DNA from: CAWCAW01 sp963793645
GTDB lineage: Bacteria; Actinomycetota; Acidimicrobiia; Acidimicrobiales; UBA8190
DNA: 64,000 nt
Direction: 5' to 3'
NCBI GenBank assembly: GCA_963793645.1
Contig: CAWCAW010000007.1
Span: 372,001 to 436,000, forward strand
Position numbers and translations under genes: made by a program. The notes under the pieces are model-generated. The model saw nothing but the letters and a program-made list of their open reading frames with translations. It was not told the DNA's origin and ran no database searches. Below are positions 59,284 to 64,000 of the stretch, piece by piece (the first letter of the stretch is position 1; every line of letters begins with the position of its first letter).

Positions 59284-60129
59284 GTGGCGACAAAACTTGA
59301 GATCAGGCCGCTGGCGCCCAACGTCGGCGCCGAGATCGTGGGCCTGGATTTGTCGAAGCCGTTGGGCGAGCACGTGGTTGAAGAGGTGCGAGCCGCGCTC
59401 GGACGGCATCTGGTGTTGTTCTTCATGGACCAGGACCTGTCCCCCGACCAGCAGGCCACCTTCGCCCGCCAGTTCGGTGAGGTCACCCCCGCCCATCCCG
59501 TGATCAAACCCCTCGACGGGAACCCCGAGGTCCTCTCCATCGATGGCCGTATAGACCGGGCGTCGTGGTGGCACACCGACGTAACCTTCTTGAGCACGCC
59601 TCCTTTGGGCTCGATCCTCCACATGCGCGAGTTGCCCGCCGTCGGCGGCGACACCGTGTGGGTGAGCCTCCAAGCCGCCTATGACGGGCTGTCGGAGCCG
59701 GTGCGCACCATGTGCGACGCGCTGATCGCCTGGCACCACGACCCGTGGTTCGCCGACGAGGTGGCCGCCAACGGGGGTTACGAGTGGGACGGGAAGCACC
59801 ACGACGTCCTGCGCCCCGCTTCGCACCCGGTGGTTCGCACCCATCCCGACACCGGACGCAACGGCCTGTTCGTGAACCCGCAGTTCACCCGGTTCATCCA
59901 AGGGATGTCCCAGTCCGAGAGCGATGCCATCTTGGACATGCTCTACCGCCACTGCCAGAAGCCGGAATTCAGCTGCCGTTTTCGGTGGCAGGTGGGGGCG
60001 GTCGCCTTTTGGGACAACCGGGCCACTTGGCATTACGCCCTGGACGACTACGGCGACGCCGTGCGCGTGGCTCATCGGGTCACCCTGCGCGGCCCCAAGC
60101 CCTACGGGCCGGCTCGACCGCTGGCCTGA
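59284..60129 (+). CDS. TauD/TfdA-family 2-oxoglutarate-dependent dioxygenase
   Basis: A 281-residue Fe(II)/2OG oxygenase. The metal triad is visible as WWHTDVTF (HxD) and the distal His in RATWHYALDDY; the 2OG-binding Arg is in VAHRVTLRG. The N-terminus ATKLEIRPLAPNVGAEIVGLDL is typical. The GTG at 59284 is chosen because GGGAG lies 8 bases upstream; GTG 59278 and ATG 59269 are possible. Family members release sulfite from taurine or alkylsulfates, or oxidise other small acids; the surrounding Liv-type importer suggests its substrate is taken up there. Confidence 0.88.
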   Translation: MATKLEIRPLAPNVGAEIVGLDLSKPLGEHVVEEVRAALGRHLVLFFMDQDLSPDQQATFARQFGEVTPAHPVIKPLDGNPEVLSIDGRIDRASWWHTDVTFLSTPPLGSILHMRELPAVGGDTVWVSLQAAYDGLSEPVRTMCDALIAWHHDPWFADEVAANGGYEWDGKHHDVLRPASHPVVRTHPDTGRNGLFVNPQFTRFIQGMSQSESDAILDMLYRHCQKPEFSCRFRWQVGAVAFWDNRATWHYALDDYGDAVRVAHRVTLRGPKPYGPARPLA

Positions 60130-60150
60130 GTCCGTTTTCGCCCCAGACCC

Positions 60151-61068
60151 CTAGCCGAGGGGACCCGAGACGCGCAGCGCTTCTTCGCTGGCGCCCAAGT
60201 ACGCGGCCAGGGCCTTCGGGTCACGCTTGACGGCATCGGGTGACCCGGCGGCCACCACTTGCCCGCTCTGCATGACCACCACCGTGGAGCAGAGCTCGAA
60301 AACCAGGGGCACGTCGTGCTCGACGAGCAACACCGTGGAGCCGGTGACCTCCTGGAGCCGCCGCAACAGGGGGATGAACGCCTCCGCCTCGCGCTGGGCG
60401 ATGCCGGCGGTGGGCTCGTCGAGCAACAGCAGCCGGGGCTTGGCCAGAAGGACCGACGCCAAGTCGACGACGCGACGTGTGCCGGTGGAGAGATGTCCGG
60501 TCTGGTGATTGCGGAAGCGCTCGAGGCCGAAGGCGGCGATGGCGTTGTCGACATTGCGTCGCTTGGCTCGTTCGGCCTTGCGGGCCCACGGCAACTGGAT
60601 GGTCGTGGACACGACGTCACTGCTGTGGCGGGCATCCTCGGTCAGAAGCAAGGTGTCCTCGACCGAAAGCTCGGGAAACAGCCGGCACTCCTGAAACGAT
60701 CGGATCACGCCGAGACTGGCCCGCTCGTCGGGGAGGTAATCGCTGAGGTCCTTGCCGTCGAGGAGGATCACGCCGGACGCCGGGTGGACCAACCCCGACA
60801 CGGCGTCCAAAAAGGTGGTCTTGCCCGAACCGTTGGCACCGATCAATCCCACGATGGCCCCGGGCTCGACGGTGATGGACACCGCGTCGACGGCCTGCAC
60901 CCCGCCGAAGGCCACCGACAGGTCGCGAGCCTCCAAGGTGGCTGGGCCCTTGGGCATCTCGTCGTCGTCAAGGTCCATGTCGTCGATGTCGCCACGTTTC
61001 ACGGTGTCAGCCGACATGGCCACGTCGGGCGGCTTCACGAAGTCGTCGGGATCCAGCGAGTGGGTCAC
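60151..61068 (-). CDS. livG: Liv-type ABC transporter ATPase (LivG-like)
   Basis: 305 residues. About 40 extra acidic N-terminal residues (DIDDMDLDDDEMPKGP) precede the ABC domain. Walker A is GANGSGKTT, Q-loop FQECRLFP, Walker B LLLLDEPTAGI. The signature reads HLSTGTRR instead of the usual LSGGQQR, a variant seen in a subset of actinobacterial LivG-like proteins. GTG overlaps the stop of the livHM fusion (GTGA). Works with LivF and the permease in ATP-driven uptake. Confidence 0.9.
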   Translation of the reverse strand: MTHSLDPDDFVKPPDVAMSADTVKRGDIDDMDLDDDEMPKGPATLEARDLSVAFGGVQAVDAVSITVEPGAIVGLIGANGSGKTTFLDAVSGLVHPASGVILLDGKDLSDYLPDERASLGVIRSFQECRLFPELSVEDTLLLTEDARHSSDVVSTTIQLPWARKAERAKRRNVDNAIAAFGLERFRNHQTGHLSTGTRRVVDLASVLLAKPRLLLLDEPTAGIAQREAEAFIPLLRRLQEVTGSTVLLVEHDVPLVFELCSTVVVMQSGQVVAAGSPDAVKRDPKALAAYLGASEEALRVSGPLG

Positions 61069-63113
61069 GGCACCGCCTCGGCCAATGGCTCGTCCGCCCC
61101 GCCCTTGCCGCCGCCGGCGCCGCCGGGGCCGCCGGCGGGCACTGCGGACGCCGGAGGCGGACGAAGACCGACGCCGTTTCGCCGGTTGGCCGCCGATTGC
61201 AACGTCGCCGCGATGGCGTCACCCAACCGGTGCATCAGCTCAGCCATGCCACCGGGGAGGTACAAGATGAAGGCCAGGAGGCCCACCCCACTGGTAAGGA
61301 ACTCCGTGGTGGTGGTGGTGCCGAAGATGGCGGGCAACCCGACCAGGTAGAGCGCGCCGAGCAAGGCGCCACTGATCGAGTCGATCCCTCCGATGACGAC
61401 CATGGAGATGACCAGGATGGACACGGTGGGGTCGAAGGTGCTGGTGCTGAAGCGCTCCAGCCAAAAGGCCAGGCACACGCCGGCATAGCCGGCGATGAAG
61501 CCCGACAGCGCGAAAGCCAGCAACTTGGTCCGCACGACACGGATGCCCGTGGCGGCGGCGGCGATCTCGTTGTCGCGCACCGCGATGAGCCGGCGGCCGA
61601 TACCGCGATCGCGCCATGTCCGCACCATGAGCACCGACAGCACCAACACGCCGAGGGAGAACCAGGCAAAGCGTTGCTCGGAGAACAAGCTGATCCCGAA
61701 AAGCGACGGGCGGGCGATCAAGGTGGATTGCGGGTTGGGCAGGCCGGTGCACACCACCTTGTGCAAGAAGGGCACCGTCCAGCACGGGGTGGCCAGCACC
61801 GAAGTCTCCATGAACAACCCGAATCCGAGCGTGCTCACGGCCAGGTACAGACCTCGGATACGCAGGGCAGTAAGCCCGACCAGCACGGACACGATGGCGG
61901 TGATCACACCGGCCAGGGGCAGCAACAAGATCAACGGCACGCTCGTGCCCACGTGCGCAGCCAGGTCCGCCCCCACCGCCACCAATCCGAACTGGCCCAG
62001 GGACACCTGCCCCGACCACCCGGTGAGCACGGTGAGCGACAGGGCGACAACGCCATAGATGCAGATCTGCGACATCAAAAACGAATGCCCGACGCCGATG
62101 AACGTGGGGAGTAGGGCGGCCAGCACGAAGATCCCCACCACCGACGTGGTACCCACCTTTTTGCGCAGGCCGTGCGACAAGCGGCGAAACGACGAGGTAC
62201 CCATGGCCCACGACGATCGCTCGAAGGTCCTGGATCCCTTTTGCAGGGAGGCCGCCCGCACGAGCAGCGCCCCCAGTAACAAGAGGAACAAGATGAGCTC
62301 GATGGTGGCCGAGCCCGACGTCGGGTTGGTGATATTCCATTCCAGGGCTTCTTGCACCACGCCGATGCCGATGCCCGCGATAAAGGCCGCCGGCAGGCTG
62401 AACATGGCGCCGAGAATGGCGGCCAGCAAAGCCAGCAGCAGCAGTCCCGGGCTGAGCACATCGGTGAGCGCGCTGGTCTGGCCCGGGGAGGCCAACACGG
62501 CGGTGACAGCCGACAAGATGCCGGCGATGGTCCATGCCACCGTCGAGGTCCGCCGCACCCACACCCCCGACAGCCGGGCCGACTCGGCGTTTTCGGCGGT
62601 GGCCCGCATGGCCAGTCCCCACGGCGACAGGCGGATGAAGATGGCCAGGGCGGCCACCACGATGGGAGCGACGATCAGCGTCAGCACGTCACCGGGTGAG
62701 AACAGGAACGTGCCGATGGAAAAAGTCCAGTGGATGGGGATGGGAAACGAGCGGTAGAGCTGCTTGGGGCGAACGAAAGGCAGCACGGTGAAGAGGTACA
62801 GCACCTGCGAGAGCCCGATGGTGGCCACCATGAGAATCACCCGGGGACGGCCGAAGAGCCGGCGCAACAACAGCTCGGACAGCGCACCGGCGGCGGCGGC
62901 CAGCGCCACGGCCAGGGTCAACGCGAACCAGTAGTTGAGCCCGAAGTCGTAATAGCACTTGACGAGAAAGACGGCTGCCACCACGCCCAGTTGTCCCTGG
63001 GCGAAGTTCAACAGCCGGCTGGTGCGGTAGATGAGGACGAGCCCCACCGCCAGCATCCCGTAGTTGAGACCCAAGATGGCCCCCTCGAGGAGGACCGCGG
63101 GGGGAAGCGACAC
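61065..63113 (-). CDS. livHM: Fused LivH-LivM permease
   Basis: 682 residues. The N-terminal half (1-285) is a LivH permease (GLNYGMLAVGLVLIYRTSRLLNFAQGQLG), then a basic linker (RRLSHGLRKKVG, about 310-325), and the C-terminal half (330-630) is a LivM permease with TGWSGQVSLGQFGLVAVGA and RLIAVRDNEIAAAATGI, the EAA-like coupling loop. A Gly/Pro-rich cytoplasmic tail (640-682) is extra. Two permeases on one chain is a known variant. It starts 3 bases after the livF-type gene, so all three are one transcript. Confidence 0.93.
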   Translation of the reverse strand: MSLPPAVLLEGAILGLNYGMLAVGLVLIYRTSRLLNFAQGQLGVVAAVFLVKCYYDFGLNYWFALTLAVALAAAAGALSELLLRRLFGRPRVILMVATIGLSQVLYLFTVLPFVRPKQLYRSFPIPIHWTFSIGTFLFSPGDVLTLIVAPIVVAALAIFIRLSPWGLAMRATAENAESARLSGVWVRRTSTVAWTIAGILSAVTAVLASPGQTSALTDVLSPGLLLLALLAAILGAMFSLPAAFIAGIGIGVVQEALEWNITNPTSGSATIELILFLLLLGALLVRAASLQKGSRTFERSSWAMGTSSFRRLSHGLRKKVGTTSVVGIFVLAALLPTFIGVGHSFLMSQICIYGVVALSLTVLTGWSGQVSLGQFGLVAVGADLAAHVGTSVPLILLLPLAGVITAIVSVLVGLTALRIRGLYLAVSTLGFGLFMETSVLATPCWTVPFLHKVVCTGLPNPQSTLIARPSLFGISLFSEQRFAWFSLGVLVLSVLMVRTWRDRGIGRRLIAVRDNEIAAAATGIRVVRTKLLAFALSGFIAGYAGVCLAFWLERFSTSTFDPTVSILVISMVVIGGIDSISGALLGALYLVGLPAIFGTTTTTEFLTSGVGLLAFILYLPGGMAELMHRLGDAIAATLQSAANRRNGVGLRPPPASAVPAGGPGGAGGGKGGADEPLAEAVP

Positions 63114-63116
63114 CGT

Positions 63117-64000
63117 TCAGCTTTCGCCGGCCACCGGGCCGCCCAGGAACACCGGGCGCAGCAAATCAGGGCGCTCGAGGAGATCGGCGGTGGGGCCGTC
63201 AAAACGAATCTCGCCGCGCTCGAGGAAGAAGGCGCGCTGGGCCAGGCTCATGGCGCGGTTCACGCTTTGTTCGACCAGGATCACTGTCGAGCCCGCCGCA
63301 TTCACCCGGCGCACGATCTCGAGCAGGCGCTCTACGGTCATGGGGGCGAGCCCCAAGGCGAGCTCGTCGATCATCAACAGGCGCGGCTTGGTCATCATCA
63401 CGCGGGCCAGGGCCAGCATCTGTTGCTCACCGCCCGACAGCGTCCCGGCGGGCTGCTCGAGGCGCGCCTCGAGCTCGGGGAACATCCCGATGGCGTCGTC
63501 CATGGCCGTCTTGGCCCGGGCGTCGTCGCGACGCATCGAGTGATGGCCCACCTTGAGGTTGTCGCGCACGGTGAGACCGGGAAACGTCATCTTGCCGCCC
63601 ACCAGCAGCGCCGCGCTCTGGTTGATGATCTGCTCGGACTCGAGGTAGGTGCAGCTGACGCCGAAGATGCGGATGACACCGCGATGCGGATGATCCAGGC
63701 CGGCCACGGCACGCAGCAGGGTGCTCTTGCCCGCCCCGTTGGTGCCGAGCAGCGCCACGATCTCGCCGTCGGCGACCTCCATGTTGATGTCGAAGAGCAC
63801 CTGTTGGGTTCCGTAGAAGAAGTCGAGGTTGTGGACCTGCAAGGCGGGAAGATCACCGCCGGCCTGACGGCGCTTGCCTTCGGCGTAACGCTCGAGCACG
63901 TCTTCGATCACGAGGGTGATGTCACGCCGGACGTAGCGCGAGCCCACGATCAGCAGAGCTCCGCCCAAAAGGCACACCGGCCCGATGGTGGTCAGGGCCG
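63117..64000 (-). CDS. livF: LivF-like ABC ATPase with N-terminal membrane segment (partial)
   Basis: The frame runs off the right edge with no start in the visible part. From about 63850 downward it is a LivF ATPase: ALQVHNLDFFYGTQQVLFDI, Walker A GTNGAGKST, signature LSGGEQQM, Walker B RLLMIDELALGL. Before it lies a hydrophobic segment (LTTIGPVCLLGGALLIVGS) and a basic stretch (RYVRRDITLVIEDVLERYAEGKRR). This looks like the last helix of a membrane protein joined to LivF, as in actinobacterial MFS-LivF fusions. A GTG at 63977 could instead start a shorter protein with a signal anchor. Stop 3 bases before livHM. Confidence 0.85.
   Translation of the reverse strand, partial: ALTTIGPVCLLGGALLIVGSRYVRRDITLVIEDVLERYAEGKRRQAGGDLPALQVHNLDFFYGTQQVLFDINMEVADGEIVALLGTNGAGKSTLLRAVAGLDHPHRGVIRIFGVSCTYLESEQIINQSAALLVGGKMTFPGLTVRDNLKVGHHSMRRDDARAKTAMDDAIGMFPELEARLEQPAGTLSGGEQQMLALARVMMTKPRLLMIDELALGLAPMTVERLLEIVRRVNAAGSTVILVEQSVNRAMSLAQRAFFLERGEIRFDGPTADLLERPDLLRPVFLGGPVAGES

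Noticed and set aside
1..64000. Prophage, insertion sequence, toxin-antitoxin or defence island
   Set aside because: No integrase, transposase, capsid, restriction, Cas or toxin-antitoxin signature was recognised in any frame.

Overview
The window is 64 kb of GC-rich bacterial chromosome, almost fully coding. Gene content points to an actinobacterium outside the well-known families, most likely the class Acidimicrobiia (inference, no phylogeny run). Supporting features are a BldD-type regulator, an F420-type luciferase-like oxidoreductase pair, a GlnQ-like ABC ATPase with a cyclic-nucleotide domain, PAC2, DUF2510 and DUF4232 proteins, a FolP2-type DHPS homologue, and many start codons that sit 6-9 nt after a TANNNT -10 box (leaderless transcripts).

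Layout. 0-6.6 kb: a partial membrane or secreted protein, a small hypothetical, a secreted PKD-domain protein with its own terminator, and a very large soluble-adenylyl-cyclase-like protein. 6.6-17.6 kb: tRNA-Met and tRNA-Asn, then a housekeeping block read leftwards: cold-shock protein, uppS, recO, hemW, glyS, ppdK, dnaG, rpoD. 17.9-24.3 kb: a MacB/FtsX-type exporter whose ATPase carries a cyclic-nucleotide-binding domain, a GT39-like glycosyltransferase and a DinG-like helicase. 24.2-32.8 kb: a second housekeeping block: hrcA, dnaJ, rsmE, a bldD homologue, a small HTH gene, a HIT gene, phoH, ybeY, corC, era. A CIRCE operator lies just before hrcA. 32.8-36 kb: amine oxidase, SCP2-like protein and APC permease. 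36-48 kb: lepA, rpsT, an MFS transporter, holA, folP2, a YbbN/CnoX-like thioredoxin, a phosphotransferase, a PAC2 protein, an LLM oxidoreductase, leuS and tRNA-Ala. 48-55.7 kb: an accessory stretch, part of it visibly less GC-rich, with GNAT, VOC, small membrane, LLM, HD-GYP, DUF2510, lipase-like and DUF4232 proteins. 55.8-64 kb: a nagB-like gene, an esterase-like gene, and a branched-chain-amino-acid-type ABC system (substrate-binding protein, LivG, a LivH-LivM fusion, LivF) around a TauD-family dioxygenase.

How the genes may work together. Two second-messenger themes recur. For cAMP there is a cyclase whose two catalytic halves have lost complementary residues, and an ABC ATPase with a cNMP domain. 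For c-di-GMP there is a BldD homologue that keeps the RxD-X8-RxxD ligand motif, and an HD-GYP phosphodiesterase with a probable extracellular fibronectin-III domain. These links are inferences.

Data quality. At least ten apparent single-step indels break otherwise conserved genes (cyclase, ppdK, glyS, recO, uppS twice, hrcA, SCP2, phosphotransferase, lipase). Uncorrected sequencing error is more likely than decay, so these genes are annotated across the break.
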